From: Adiantum capillus-veneris
Taxonomy: Eukaryota; Streptophyta; Polypodiopsida; Polypodiales; Pteridaceae
Reading direction: 5' to 3'
Length of the DNA: 64,000 nt
Assembly: GCA_014529385.2 (NCBI GenBank)
Contig: CM043943.1
Span: forward strand, 101,369,855 to 101,433,854
The position numbers and the translations under genes were made by a program. Under the pieces are notes generated by a model that saw only the letters and a program-made list of their open reading frames with translations, made no database searches and was not told the DNA's origin. Shown piece by piece: positions 1 to 13,500 of this stretch. How positions within the stretch are numbered: position 1 is the first letter of the stretch; each line of letters begins with the position of its first letter.

Positions 1-46
1 GGATCATAAGAAACTTGTCAAGAATTCATAGAGGGGCATGAAGAGT

Positions 47-1655
47 TCACACATGCACATTTATCAGAGGAATTGGTAGAATAAGATCCCAATTTGGATC
101 ATCCATGTCTTGATTAGGGGGCACACTTTGGTTATAACTGAGGAAACCTTGAAACCATTGGTATAGTGCTTTACCCACTCTTTGTGTAGTGGGCACACCT
201 TTCGCAGAGTTGACTATAGTTTTGCCACCCTTACCCTTACCGCACTTTGACTTGCTGGCTTTTGAACCTTTGCCCTCAGTTCCTAATGAAGCTTTACTGT
301 GACAGAAATAAATGCATGGAAAGAGGGTCATTTCACCTTGCTTGCACCCTAACATACACTTGAGATTTTTCAAGTCTCTTGCCAAACGCCACTCCACTTG
401 GAACATACCCAGACCTAAAACCTGCAATCGCTCTCCTTCTTCTTGTTGTTGAATGACATCAACAATTTGTTTGTGATTAGAATAACATTTGTGGGACTCA
501 TGTGTCTTGTGTGGAAGATGCAAATCTATCAGCCACCAAATATTCTTCTTAAACTGAATATATAAACAGGTGTTCTGCTTCTCACTGGCATTTAGTTCAA
601 CATCGACGCCCACCAAGGCTTTGTTCATAAGTGTAATGCTTACCCTTTTGAGTTGTTGACCTTTGACAATGTAGTACTCATCAAGCTTCATCACAATACA
701 ACTTTTCCATCACACTCTTCCTGTGTCAACCCATAAAATCTAATGATTGACTCCTGGAGCTTCAACAAGTCAACATAGACATTATCGAACTCGTTGTAAC
801 GGAGGATTTGCTCTCTTCTAATGGAAAGGCATCCTCCACATATTGAAATCCACCCAACAAGCTTGCAACATCATTATTAGTGTACCTTTTTGCAATGCTG
901 ACACTATAAGGTGTTGAGAGCAACCTAAACAAACCTTTTGCTTTGTGACCTAGTGTGAAAGTCTAAACAGAGCTTCATAGGCCTTGAAACTTATTCCTGC
1001 ACTGTCACACATCTCCATCATCTCCTAAGGCAACACAATGCTCTTTAGCTCACTGAAATACTTTTGGTGCAAAACATCAGGAATGCCAGCATTGGATTGA
1101 TCATCTAATAGCTCCACCAACTCCTTTGGCTTGATGGTATGCTGCAGGAGAGTATGTCCAGTCATTTGAGCATTGAAATCGATTCCCATCATCATCCGAT
1201 CCAGGTTCCTACATATTGAAATAATATAACAGCAACCTGCAAAAAAATATAAGAAATTAGAAGCTTGCATTTGTATTCCTATCGAGTTTGATGGATATGT
1301 TTCTTTTGAGCTCCACCGCTTGAAGATAGCATAGACATCGCATGTTCCTTGCGCTTGCAAATGTGGTAGCCCAATGGAATGTGTGTGAGATGATCAATTT
1401 CCCGGCGCATATTACGTGCAGTGTGTTGTAGCTGAACATAATTGTCTCAATGGTGCTCTTGATCCATTTTTTGATGCTCTGTTTTTTAATAAGCTTTGAC
1501 ATCTTGTCGTTTAGCTGCTTCATCTTCTTGTTGGCCTCCTCTCTAACTTGTTGAATGTCTTTCACATACTTCTCTTGCAATGATGAATAGGCATCACAAA
1601 GAAGTTTTCTTGCTTCCCTTTCATTGACAAAAGAGCTAAATATAATCTCTAGCAT
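47..1655 (-). pseudogene. Decayed minus-strand gene of unknown family (probably transposon-derived)
   Basis: I do not recognise the family. The clearest segment (47-694, about 215 codons) has a run of hydrophobic/charged residues, then a Cys-rich patch (CMLGC... CIYFCH) and a Gly/Lys/Ser-rich basic tail. Upstream on the same strand, 695-1020 translates in broken frames into globular-looking sequence that leads into the first segment, and 1025-1655 gives a helical, Lys/Glu-rich stretch (around KKMKQLNDKMSKLIKK) plausible as coiled coil. Frameshifts and stops separate the parts, so this is a remnant and not a working gene. The 'DLKNLKCMLGC...FPCIY' pattern resembles what precedes a zinc-binding site in some eukaryotic transposon proteins, but that is only an impression. 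The 3' end may continue beyond the left edge. Confidence 0.45.
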
Positions 1656-2199
1656 TATCCAAATAATCCATCTCTCCCATGTCCAATAAAATGCAGTAGC
1701 TCAATGACATACGGAAGGGAGGTGATGCATTGGTCATTGGATTGCCAAGGTAAATACGACCATCAATCCATAAGTTGATGCCTTGTACCCAAGGTTCCAT
1801 AGTAGATGATCTCTAGCATTGGGATTAGATGTGCCAAGTCACACAGTAGCGTATTCCTGCTCTAAATCAACGTTTAATTATATCATTTTATCTTGTTAGT
1901 AATGTCTTACAGTAGTAGGGGATTGAATTAAAATTTGTGTTAGTCAATCAAGCAAATTAGATAGAATGTGTAATGGTGACTGCTACAAGCAGGTGAAGGT
2001 GCCTATGGAGGAAAGAAGTGGGGAGTACTCAGAGATAGGAGAAAAATATTATTTTGTGGAGGGAATAAAGAGAGGGAGTGCAACTCAATCTCCTTTGAAT
2101 TCAAATTGTTAATAATGAGTGTAGAGAGAGAAATGTTGTTGCACACAGAGGTAATGGATTTTTTCATTGCTCTCAGCTAAAGCTGGAGTGGGATAAGCA

Positions 2200-2200
<1 letters not shown>

Positions 2201-2234
<34 letters not shown>
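2201..2234. repeat. (CA)17 microsatellite
   Basis: Uninterrupted CA dinucleotides followed by short GA runs. The surrounding 1700-2640 holds no ORF I can support, only AT-rich and GA-rich low-complexity sequence. Confidence 0.95.
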
Positions 2235-2236
<2 letters not shown>

Positions 2237-2639
2237 GAGAGAGAGAGGTAGTGGGAGATAGAAAGAAAATAAAGAAAGAGAGAGTAGGACAGAGGGAAGA
2301 TCTGCAACTTTGGAGGATTTGCACCTTGTCAAAAATAAAAGAGGCAGCAAAGAATGTTCCTTAATGATTGGGAGGGGAAGTTACGATAAATAAAAGGGGA
2401 GAAAAGAAAGAGAGAGAGTTAGCTCACGTTTTAGGCTCACGTTTTAAACAGAGAATGCAGTGAGAGAATGTGGAAAATCTACTTTTCTGGCAGGGGGCTG
2501 AAAAGTGCCTCCTTCAATGAGATCTAAGTGAGAGAGGTGTTTTATATGTTAGAGAGAGAAGGGGACATTTACCCACCTCTCTTTTGGATTACTAAATAGA
2601 CTATTTTCAAATACCAAATATGGAAATGGATTTTTTGAA

Positions 2640-4920
2640 AATCTCAGCATAGGCCCTTTTTCCTTTTCTTTTAGGCTTGGTCAAACTTGTCTTAAGCTTT
2701 AAGAATTCCCTTAAATTGCCAAATAAAGAGGCCCTCCTATACCCCATTCACTTCCTAATGCATAAAAATTGTTCCCAAAAAGGATTTTCTTACCTCTTTG
2801 GCTCATTGAAGACCCATCACTATGATGGGTATCCTCTACAAAATCATCGCGAAGGCCATCTCTATGGCTTATGCATCTCAAACGGGATTTATTGCATCAA
2901 GATCAATTTTTGACAACATACTTATGCTTCAATTGGGGATTGAGCATGCTCAAAGAAAAAATCAAGATATTGTCTTGCTACAGATATACTTTTCCAATGC
3001 TTTTGATATAGCTCAATGTGATTTTATATCTCAGACCATGGCATATTAGGTTTTGGGCCAAAACTGAGCAAACGTATCCATTTATTGGTCCAAAATTCCT
3101 AATCAAGAATACTTGTTAATGGGAAATTGTCCAGCAAGGTTCCCCTGAATTGTTCAGTGTGTCAAGGGTGCCCCATTATTCCACTCACGTATGATGTATC
3201 CTCGCATCCCTTGTTTGCATATCTAGATAAGTTAGCTACAGATAATACATTAGAAGGACTTTAGATTCTCAGCAAAAGCAGCTCATGGGTCAAGGCTATG
3301 CTAATGATACTTTCCTATTCTTAAAAGCAAAAAATGTAAATGTATCCAGATGTACTGCTTTCCTCGAACTGTTTGCACTGGCCTTTGATCTAGAAATATA
3401 TTATTCTAGGTCAATATTGATTAATGTCACTACACGTGATTTTGATAACTTAATATGGAGGGGGGGGGGGGGGTAACTCATGGCACTATTTTTCATTCAT
3501 CTGGGATACCCTATTGGATTCATGTAGCACAATTGTAGCTTCAAAATTTGTGTGTTACATAGAGTGTATCAGAAGATATCCTCTTGGCAATGTGCGGAAT
3601 GGCCATTTCATGTTAGAATTAGAACAAACCATGCCATTTTGTTGTCGTATCTTCTGTATTACCTACCTTTATTGGATTGGTAATAGAAGAACTTGCAACA
3701 ATTTAACTCCTAATTGAGTCAATTTACATGGGGGAAGCCAAAAGCCTCAACTTCCCTCATTGCCCGAGGCGAAGGGGGTACAAGCATAATAAACCTGGCT
3801 ATACATTCCAATGCGCGTAGAGCATCTGTTATGAAGCACATGTTGATGAAGGATAGGGATTGGGCCCTTTGTGCATAGTCAATCATAGATCATTTGTTGT
3901 TTACTTTTATGGCACCTGGAATATGCCCTCATGGGACAAACTCTTCACTGCAGTTTGATTGAACATTGGCTATGATACTACTAATATGCTGATTCACTCC
4001 TGGAAAATCATATGCGCTAAACTTATATGGCAAGGCATGGCACACTACACTTGTAACCCTCTTGGGAAAGAAAATGTGTTCTGGAACTTTCTTTTTCAAA
4101 AGCCTCCTTCACTTTTGATTGGCAAACGAGCATCAGACCTGCATAGAAAGGGAATCCAATCCATCCATCAAGTGTTGGATTCTTAGAATCAATTGACGTT
4201 ATTTCTATAGGCCCGCCGCTTGTACAAATTGTAACCCAAAATTCGTATCATTTGGAATATATTGGAAATGTGCATAAACAATTTGGATATTCCTATCATT
4301 CAAGATCTGACAAATTGGCATAGAGAGTGGCAGTTGCCTTATTTCATCATTAATTGGTTGACGGCTAGGACTCATGTATTCTATCAGGTACTCACTCCTA
4401 CCTCTCTCACATTTGAAAGATGTAACAAGAACTAGAAACTTAACAAGGATCATAATTGGTGGTCAAATGTTTTCCAATGTGCTTGTACTTCATTTGTGAT
4501 GTATAATCACAAAGTGTTTATTCGGAGAGCTATTCTTGGAGGCTTGCCCACTACAGACTATCTGGCTAAGAGGCTAAGAGATGATGGGAAATTCCTTGTA
4601 ATTTAAAAAAGAGAAACAATCATGCATGTATTTTGGTACTGCCATAAGGTGAAAAAGTGGTGGCACTCGGTTATATACTGGTGGAACATGGCTTCGGGTA
4701 TCAAGATCACCAAGCATAGAATCACATTTTTTCTCATCACAGCTAAAGACCAAGCCATGAACCAATGCCTACACTTCTTTAGAGTATGGTTTTTGTGGAC
4801 CATATGGTTGACTAAAAACACGGCTATGTATGAGCTCTACATGGTCTTCAATTCTTGCATTCCTCTACATATTATCAAAGATAGAATGATTGAAGATGCC
4901 CTTGCATAGAAGAGTGACAT
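2640..4920 (+). pseudogene. Degenerate L1-type LINE: reverse transcriptase plus C-terminal zf-RVT-like region
   Basis: Scattered frames on the plus strand follow the order of a plant LINE ORF2. Around 2822-3049 is the RT segment with KIIAKA, QTGFI, SRSIFDN and a DIVLLQ... FSNAFD stretch, corresponding to the family's usual 'DIVLLLLDFEKAYD'. Around 3285-3476 is the catalytic box as YANDT, where the family has (Y/F)ADDT; the first catalytic Asp is therefore Asn here. 3959-4186 and 4622-4909 resemble the reverse-transcriptase-like zinc-binding C terminus (HVFWYCHKVKKWW... FLWTIWLTKN). Frameshifts and stops are everywhere, and there is no endonuclease domain or clear poly(A) tail. It is a 5'-truncated dead copy. 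A G13 tract at 3462-3474 sits inside it. Confidence 0.82.
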
Positions 4921-5074
4921 AAGACAGTAGATGTTGACCATATTGTACAAAATGTAACAATATGAACAAATTTTTTAGAGAGAGAGAGAGAGGCTACATG
5001 TTTTTTGGGCAATGATGTTGTCAAGAGAATGGGAGAGGAAGAGACATGGAATGAAAGAGGAAGAGCAAGGAGGA

Positions 5075-5092
5075 GGGGGGGGGGGGGGGGGG

Positions 5093-5158
<66 letters not shown>
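5075..5158. repeat. G21 run followed by (GA)32
   Basis: Twenty-one consecutive G (5075-5095) merge directly into an uninterrupted GA run to 5158, giving a homopurine plus strand of about 84 bp. A near-identical short phrase (GAAGAGACATGGAATGA) lies on both sides, at about 5039 and 5204, so the tract is bracketed by a direct repeat. Confidence 0.95.
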
Positions 5159-5162
<4 letters not shown>

Positions 5163-5296
5163 AGAAGAAAAAAAGAGGAGGTTATGAAGTGCTCAAGGAA
5201 AAATGAAGAGACATGGAATGAGAGAGAAAGAAAGCAAAATTCCAAGTGGAAATTTTTTTGCATAATCAATGTTGGAGCCACCCACCATGAAATAGT

Positions 5297-5945
<649 letters not shown>

Positions 5946-6298
5946 TCCTTCTCTATCTCTCTCGCACAATTTTGCTAGTCTCCACTCCTTCTTCTTAAGA
6001 TCTTCTTAATTCTATTCTCAAGATCATTAGTCCTCATGAAAAGAAAAAGAAGTGTGCTACGGTAGCTAGTGGACTATTTCACAATAATAATACAAGCAAT
6101 ACCAGTTTATAGAAATTTTGGGAATATTAAATTATTTCTTTATTCATGATGTGACACATAAACAACCACCTTCCAAACTTGAAAATTGTTTTAAAAAAAT
6201 TGCAAAACAATGCACCAAAATGTGGCCATCATAAGATAAAATTAGAACTTGGTAGTATTTTTGTGAACTGACATACATAAAATAACAAATGGAAAATG

Positions 6299-9200
6299 CT
6301 ATGCATCCATGCCAGGATAGATCCTTTCTAGGCTCAATGCCCTGAATATATCAGTATCAACCAAAATTGGTTGATGGATAAACATGTTCTCATTTTGGCT
6401 TAACCCTAGCACACACAGATAAATCAAATACAAATGTTTACATGCAAGATATGGTTTTTGCTTTGTCATCGGTTCCATGAAGTCTGGACATGTGCACGAT
6501 GGCTGGTTGCAAATACAAACATTGTACAACCCGACATGACCATCTTTACCTTTGGTCTCTACTTTGAAGACCTCATGAACACCATCTGCCCCAGATATCT
6601 CTTCTACAACCTCTTCTCTCAGCACTAACGCTAGACTGATCTTGCAAGCAGCATTTCCGGAAACGGAAGTTCGGTATGGTACACACACACTATCTTGCAC
6701 TATGTCTTGTGCACTACCTTGAGGAGTGAATGTATCTTTTGACTTGAAAGGAGAATTGGTTATATTTTTTGCAGGAACAACCGAGTATAGATTCCTTCTT
6801 CCTGAACTCCACTAGATACCCCCGTTCACGCAATATATGCACCTCATCCTAAGATAGGTTGGTGCCCACATGCACAAGCCAAATGTGTGGTGGATGTTGA
6901 TGTTGTGGCTCAATGTTCTGGTCTAGTATGTGGCAATGCAAGACGTGATCTGGACAAAACCAAAACCACTGGTGCACCACACCATTCAAATGATTTTGAT
7001 ATCCTTCAAAAGATGGGGCCGCTATACCAAGGCTTGAGCCTGTAATATTGCTTCCACACCATTGTCCTCCTCTTGGAGTGCCACTACATGTGACTACTAC
7101 CTTGTGGAGTTTTTCGTATGGTCCACATTGATTCATTGACCTTGCGTTCCACTACATATTGCCCACCCAAACCTATACTTTGTTTTGGGGTTCGTGACAT
7201 CCCTTCTTGTGCAAAGTTGATCTTACGGGGTCTTCCACACTTCTTGCAATCCTGGGTGACCAAGTTGTACTCAGGCCTATGCGATGCATCCTCTTCTACA
7301 TTCATAACCTCATTTGGGTGTGTTTTTCCCTTCATGTCTCCTTATCTACTTTAAATGGAGCTGGTTGTTTATACATTGGAGTGCCCTCGGTAGCCTCATT
7401 CAGTGCTCTTATTACTTGACTGGGATGTTTTTCATGGCACTCCGCAAGCTTCTGTATCGATGAACCCTTCCCAATGTGTCTCCCTTTGCTATATGAAATG
7501 GGCTGTGTGCTCTGTAAGATGGAATTTTCTAGGTCGGTTGTACATGCATCATATAAAGAAATGCATCTACAAAAACCCTCCCCTGCTAGCCTACTGCCAT
7601 GATTGCTCTTGAAGATGTTTGTGTGTGGATTTTTTGGTTCAGCAGAGCTTCTTTCTTTACACGTCATAATGCCACCCCAATGTTCAATAGGAATTTCCCA
7701 CCAAGTAAGACATGAATTCATGTATGAAATGTTATGATCTATGCAATGAACATTACGCCACCATTGGCGTATCATATGAGCCTCTATTGTTGCAGCCTCT
7801 TTTTTTGGTGCTTGCCTCCACTTGTCACACATTTCTATGTGTATGTGTTGAGAAGCTTGCGCCACATACTTGGTTGTGTGTTGATTCAAGCTTTGCTTCC
7901 AATGGAAAAGACAAGAATGCTCTTGACCGCTCATTGTACTAGTCTTGTCGCCACAATTGAAAACAATTCAAATTGCATTCCAATTTTCTTGAGCTTTGTC
8001 TGCCATGAAGCCAAAGTAATTAGCTCTTTCACAGCCACATGATAGCATTACATCATTAGGAACTCCCAAAAAAGACATTGCGTTTCCATGTCTTCCTCTT
8101 TCATTTCACAAGTTGCAATAGTCAGAAGGCCCTGCATGCTGTAAACAAATTTATAAAGAGGCAGTCAAAGGCAATCCACATTGCTCTCAAGGTACGCCAT
8201 GTACCTTGGATCATAGACATGACATGCCATAGTCACCCAATCGTTCACGAGTCTAGTGTGATCCAACTGGATCCACACACGTCAAAGATTTCCATCCCTG
8301 TCTTGTCTCATTTGGTTCACCAGGTCCACACCGGATGCTGGACCAATTGTGGACATTTTGAAGACATAACATTTCTCTCCCTTTGTACCTTGACCAGGAA
8401 ACCTGCTTCCATGGAAAAAGTAATATGTGCAGTCTCGCTTCAGCATAAGGATCACATCAATGCCAAAAGATTCTTTGTCACCACCTCTCCGTAAACTAGA
8501 TACTGACCTTTGAAACCTAGCAGCATTCATAGTGTTCAGCGAAAAAATAATTCAGTGCCATAGAGTTTTGCATTGAAATAAGAATCTGAGAAATGCACAT
8601 ACCAATTATCTTGCACCAATGGTCCCAACTCGTTAATTGCAAATATCTATTCCTCACATAAAATTCCCTCATTGATGTTGCTGCGAAGGATTATTGTACT
8701 TATAATGTCTTTTGCCAAACACATTTGAACCTTCCTGGCTCCTGCATGTGAATCAATGGTCAAAATCCTATGTACCATCACCTTGGTATTGCCCGTTAGT
8801 GTTTTGGATGTGCCGTTGTGCACATCGTGTCTATGTGTGCCACAATGAATCATGAATCTGGTCGTCGTCTCATCTAATTGCATGACATAGTATACTACAC
8901 AATCACATGTTGTAGTACAAAAATCAATTGCCTTACAAAAGTGGCATGTAAAGATCTTATCTCCAATCTTACAATATTGTTCGGGTGTAGGTTCCTTTTG
9001 TGTGTACCCATGGAAATGACTTGTATTGGGAATATGATAATTAGCCAAGAAAGCACATTATTCATTCATGCACTTCAGAGATCGTAGCCAATGACTAAGA
9101 CGCACTACAAGCGACTAAACTCTATTGGATGTTTGTGGCTTCGACCACAAATGAGGATCATACTTATGCTCCATTGCATCCATATGGTGCAACCTCCCCA

Positions 9201-9605
9201 TGGTAGGTGGAAATTCTAAAACAAGATCACCATTGTACGCCCTTGGAATCTTTGTAACTTGTTCCACTTGTTGTATTTGCACTAAAAGCTTTGTCAATGT
9301 ACCCATCTTTTTGGCCGGCACAAGTTTTTGTCTTGTTCTCCTTTGAAGGTATTTGGAAGAAAAAATTGAGCTGGGGTGCAAAGACCTACTATCTCCTTTT
9401 GAGCGAAGTGCACCTCTAGTGGATTGTCCACAATGGCAATGGCAGTTGTGCTGGGTGAGTCTCTATAGTGTGCTTGATGTGACACCTTGACTTTGTATCT
9501 ATGAGAAAGATGTGCATACAATACATAGATGATTTCATCCAAGTTGTTGAGCATCCTTTCAAGAGGCACAATCATCTCAATATCACCAACTTCGATCCAC
9601 TGCAT
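6299..9605 (-). pseudogene. MULE-like transposase with SWIM zinc finger, decayed
   Basis: Pieces in protein order from 9605 downward: an N-terminal region (9605-9115); a segment at 9048-8647 with paired Cys (FTCHFC) and CGTHRHD, suggesting a zinc-binding DNA-recognition region; 8530-8282; then, after a frameshift, WVTMACHVYDP near 8210-8260. Next come GFMADKAQ near 8000 and CLFHW near 7905, which correspond to the second catalytic Asp and the C..H motif of Mutator-like DDE transposases. The region 7934-7332 follows, then a basic CKKCGRPRK knuckle (about 7200). Finally, 6700-6299 carries a SWIM finger (CTCPDF...CKHLY). MULE transposases normally show DDE then SWIM, as here. Internal stops (one right after WNAI near 7980) and frameshifts mean it is not functional as it stands. 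Confidence 0.72.
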
Positions 9606-10540
9606 CTAAAGTAGTAAACTGCATTGGATAAATTATTTCTAAAAGAAATGATTTAGATATTATAAACTTACCATTGTAAAAAGGATAAGAAAATTCTTTA
9701 TCAAGAAACAATAAAGAACATGCCATAATAATAAGCTAAGCAAGTAATTAAGTATAAAATCTCATTATAGCAACTAACAAATTGTTTATATACTCACGAC
9801 TAATAATATAACCGTTATAAATTCACGACTAATACTATAGCCGTTATAAATTCAAATCTAATACTAGTTTAATATTTTAACAAATTTATTTTAAAATAAA
9901 ATATTAAAAATAAATAATTTAAAAATATTCAAAAAATATATATAGAACTTTGAGTGTGTGTGTTGCAAGCGCACGCACACACATGCGTGTGTGTGGCACA
10001 CACACATACACATGCATACACACACATACTCGGTGTGAGTATGTGTGTGTGTCACACACACAAACACTCACACCGGGTGTGTGTGTGTATACACATACAC
10101 ACACACACACACACTAAGTGGTCTCTCTCTCTCTCTCACTCACACACACACACATATGTGTGTGTGTGGGAGGGAAGGCAGAATGCGTAGGCCACATGCT
10201 GCCACGTGATGACATGTGGCCTTGCGTGGCCCCTTTCCCATGTGCCAAGGGAAAGTGGCTGACCATGTGGCCACAAGGTGTCTTGCGTGGCCGGCCCGTG
10301 GGCACATGGTCTACCATTGGGCCATAGGGCGACACTTAGCCCTTAGGTCATGCACCACTCTATGGCCCTTGGTGCATGTGGCATTGTGTGGCCCTATGGT
10401 GAGCGTGCGTGCACACACACACACACATGTATGGGTGTATGTGTGTGTAGATGAAGGTTATGCTACTACATCACAAGAAGTCCCTCCGCGATGCACTCAA
10501 GAGAGCGAACAATCTCAAGCCATAATATCTCTAGATTGGA
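9606..10540. repeat. Intergenic spacer between divergent genes, with CA/TG palindromic tract
   Basis: 9606-9950 is AT-rich and without an ORF. 9954-10160 alternates TG and CA runs that pair with each other (for example GTGTGTGTCACACACACA and CACACCGGGTGTGTG), giving several potential hairpins. 10180-10400 is GC-richer and repeats CATGTGGCC, TGCGTGGCC and TGGGCC words in both orientations. It ends in another CA run at 10413-10428. It separates the 5' ends of the two divergent genes, so a bidirectional promoter is possible, but no TATA box is evident. Confidence 0.7.
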
Positions 10541-13500
10541 TTGTGTCCATGGTTAACTAGTGTGGGTGGAGCAGTGCAATCGAGTGGAAAATTGAGCCAT
10601 CGTGTGGAAACTGCTACCACAATAGAAGACAGAGGAAATGAAGCATTTGAAAATGTGGTCGACAATCATATTTCTTTGGGTTGGATGGATTCTCATAGAG
10701 CTCCCTATGATGGAAAACTTTTGCACTTACCTCCTTTATATCAAATTCTTTCGAACCCCGCCATTTGCACGCATGATGACCATGTGGTGGATTTGCAACT
10801 CTACTTTGAAAATAAAAGCTACCAACCAACCATGGAAAGATTTATTGTAAGATTGCGGATTCCTGGGGATGATAATAAGAAATTCTCTTGTTGTGGTCAC
10901 ACTTCGAGAGATCTTGATATTTAAATGACTTGGAAAAAGAGCTTTGTCTAATCCCCAAGCTTAGTCACATGGTCGAAAGGTAATTTGTGGTTTGGGATGG
11001 AAATCACAGATTGAACGCATGGATGTGGTGGATGAACAAGAACGACATCCCGATTGAGGAGGCACCACGGGTGGAATGCATGCTTGTTGATTTTCAACCC
11101 CATGAGACAGCAGAGTTTCTATTGGTTTTGGGAATGATAAACATGTAAATCCAACTATTCCTTGCAATTGTAAATGCATCTTAGGGTGAAAGCATGTTAA
11201 CCTGTCATGCTTTTTCATGTCCCGGACAATGCTAACTAGCATAATTTTGACATATGCTAACTAGTACAATAACTTGAGCTACATCTCCAAGATCTATGAC
11301 ATATGATATATCAATAGAAAGCACTTGAAACAAGGAATCCAAATGTACAACCTCCGACATTTTTTGATATTATTTGTAAAAAATTTACCGGACACCCAAC
11401 TTTTCGAAGATGTGCTAACTTGAAACTGCTAACTAGCACAAAAAGCGCGATAGGTTAACATGCTTTCACCCCTTATTGTTTCTGAAAATGTGTATTATAT
11501 GCGAGTGTTAATTAGGGCCACAAGGGTTTCAGTCCCGCACACCACTGTGCATGATATATTCACGATGAGAAAGCTAGGGCTGGCAGATCCAACTTCACTC
11601 CTGTAAATTTTTTTGGAAAGAGAGGGACTAGCAGCAAGAGGGCTTTGAACTGTAGGGGTCTAAAAAAATCAAAATGGATAAAATTGCCAATGGCTATCCT
11701 TGCTCAACTCATTTGGAAGGTATGCTTGAAAGCAATACTAAATGAGCATGTGATTTGATTATGATTTTTTTTTTTATATGTGTTTTGATTGTGTCCTTAG
11801 CAAATGATAGGAAGAGTTTGATGCTATGTACAATAGTAAAATTGAAGGGCTACCATCAAAAGGGAGCTTAGACTACGCCTTGGCACCTGACGCATAGGAG
11901 TGAAGTATTGTTTTTGGGCTATCTCAAACAGAGCAATATTTCACGTGCAAAGGGATTGAGATAGCAACAATTACAAATCCAAAAAATGGCAACGACTTTT
12001 TTCAAAAATGTATATCATTTACAGGCTGGGACGAGAAGAACACCAAAATGACATCATCTAGAGTGGCTGAGGTTGTGCGGGCACGCATTAGCCCCCAAGG
12101 GTAAGTAAATGTTTGTAAGTCGTTTGATATATTTCTCTTTTGATTATGTCTCAATGAAAAAGAAGACCCCCTTTTCCTATGCTAGGAAATTCTGCTTAAT
12201 TGACTTGCTTTAGAGTGAGGACGCAACCTTGAAAGAGAATGGCATAGGGTTGACGGAGAAGGCATGGATTCCAATGGCTATTGGTGGAAATTGGAAAGGT
12301 GAATTAAGTGATTATGTCCTCAAACTAGTATGTTGGTGATCTAGCATGTGTCCTTTTATTTGTTGTAGAAGAGTGATTGGATGGCCTACAAAATGTAGGG
12401 CGAGAATCAACATGTTGCAAACCTACGCGAGAAGGCTTAAAAGAGCCATGGTTGCACACTCTCACACGCATTGCAAAAATACAGATGGAACCACTTTGGC
12501 AAAGTGTTCAAGAAGTGGAGTGCACGGATCAAGTCCACACAAGATCTCAAAGAGCAGTCGCACTTCGTTTTCACGACACGACGCATGTTCTATAGGCTGG
12601 ATATCTTTGCTAGACACATTACGTATGTCATACGTTAATCTTGTCATGATAGCACAAAACATTATTTTATGTCTTATAGATGGTGGAGAGATTCTGTAGT
12701 CTTTTCCATTCCCGAGCACCCCAATGATGCATGGCACATGTCGGAGACAGAGGATTACGAGCTTATATCCGGAGTCATGGATAGATGACTTGCAGCCAAA
12801 GGAAACATGGAGAAAGTGTCCTTGGTGGCTGGATTATCCGGATAAGGAGTACCCACCCAAAGAGGAAGGGCTTTAAATAGGTATCATGCTATGTAGATTT
12901 TGCCTTTGCCATGCAATACGACATGGATACAGTAAGGTTCCTTTACTTTTTAATTAGTAGTGGAGCATAAGGCTTCACGAAAGAAAGACGTTGTGATAGA
13001 GGATGCACTTTCTCCAAACAAAACAAAGAAACTAACCTCAAAGAAAGACCCAAATATTTTCTCCACATTGGTCTTGCAAGCCCCCTTGGGTGACCGTCAA
13101 CGTGGGAAGATAAGGAAGAGAGCTATGGCCTCCAGTGACAGTGAGAATGAGCATGTAGTTGAGGAGCATTCTATAGAGGTCAATGATAGTGCTTAGAGCC
13201 TCGGTGCTATGAGCCACAGTGTACTAGTAGGGGGCACCCAAGATTCACCTCCATCTTTACCATCACAAGGCAGGGCTGCAGAGGACCTATCAGACATGGA
13301 TGAATGATCAGAGAAAACCCTCCAACAGGTATGTGAAAATGGTTAATGTTGATTGAGTCATTCTCTTTAGCATTGCATGCAGGATATATTTAATATTATA
13401 TTGAGCATGCATTTATGCTTGTAGAGCTACGCCACCTTGCAGTGCATGCTAGTGTCAAGTGTTTAGCAAAAGCTATTCCTGATGTGTTGTGAAATGACAG

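Noticed and set aside
10114..10335. Short minus- and plus-strand frames in the GGCC-rich spacer
   Set aside because: Both strands are open together because of repeated GTGGCC words; no homology or start context supports them.
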